A stretch of DNA of 64,000 nucleotides. Source: Baylisascaris procyonis. Lineage: Eukaryota > Nematoda > Chromadorea > Rhabditida > Ascarididae. Positions 63,737 to 64,000 of this stretch are shown here, piece after piece. The DNA lies in NCBI GenBank assembly GCA_037389465.1, contig JAZARR010000172.1, positions 6,023,501 to 6,087,500 on the forward strand. Reading direction: 5' to 3'. Made by a program: the position numbers and the translations under genes. The first letter of the stretch is position 1, and each line of letters starts with the position of its first letter. A model generated the notes under the pieces. That model saw only the letters and a list, made by a program, of their open reading frames with translations. It did not search any database and was not told the origin of the DNA.

Positions 63737-64000
63737 CTATAAACACTTTCGATGCGAAGCTACTCCAGTAGTCTGTTGTAATTTACTAATCAAAGCGAAT
63801 TTTATTTAAATTCTAAATTTCAAGTACTATAATCAACGACTTTATAGGCCAACATGATTCTACGTACTTCATAAGCGATCCTATCCCGGTATTTCAATTA
63901 GTATAAATAATAATGGTCATACGATTTTTTCGAAAGAAAGTTGAGTATTTTCGAGAGGAACGTTTGTTTGCTACGACTGCGTGCAGTACATTCTTGAAGT
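63737..64000. other. Intron of the chitin-binding gene, window edge
   Basis: No upstream exon could be fixed. A short minus-strand open frame near the edge (LQECTARSRSK) has a Cys but no supporting splice phase. Confidence 0.3.

Overview
The window looks like AT-rich nuclear DNA from a nematode. The genes are split into many short exons, and intron 3' ends read TTTCAG, TTTATAG or TTTTAG. Two genes have an acceptor only 10-16 bases before the ATG, as spliced-leader trans-splicing would leave. A UDP-glucuronosyltransferase carries the nematode-type VAFGSIVDW block. There is no sign of operonic bacterial genes. The exact species cannot be told from sequence alone; an ascaridid- or spirurid-like worm is a guess.

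Layout. Positions 181-9600 are a tandem array of 157 copies of one 60-bp unit with no insertion or deletion anywhere. Positions 9798-22368 (minus strand) hold 16 phase-consistent exons of a PHF14-type PHD-finger chromatin protein. The last visible exon stops inside the second PHD finger, at a splice donor 197 bp from the array, so the array lies in an intron of this gene or has broken it. Next, on the same strand, is a UDP-glucuronosyltransferase (24555-31157), near complete, with signal peptide, nucleotide-sugar signature and C-terminal membrane helix. It is flanked by two nearly identical copies of a roughly 430-530 bp element in inverted orientation (about 23199-23731 and 33061-33592). The outer copy abuts a long (TA)n palindrome.

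From about 33.8 to 52.2 kb I recognise no gene. The stretch holds microsatellites, two stem-loops (36726-36798 and 48131-48184) and low-complexity tracts. Three plus-strand exons at 52255-54257 encode part of the extracellular domain of a Cys-loop ligand-gated ion channel whose membrane exons I could not find. A compact three-exon plus-strand gene (59491-60994) encodes a short single-pass membrane protein with a proline-rich PPPPY tail. At the right edge a minus-strand terminal exon (63546-63736) encodes a chitin-binding type-2 domain.

The genes do not form one pathway: chromatin regulation, conjugation of small molecules, neuronal signalling, an unknown membrane adaptor and a cuticle- or eggshell-type chitin-binding protein. 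The least ordinary parts are the indel-free array inside the PHF14-like gene, its local higher-order patterns, and the inverted element pair around the glucuronosyltransferase. All gene models are hand-built from reading frame, splice sites and family similarity; no database search was run.
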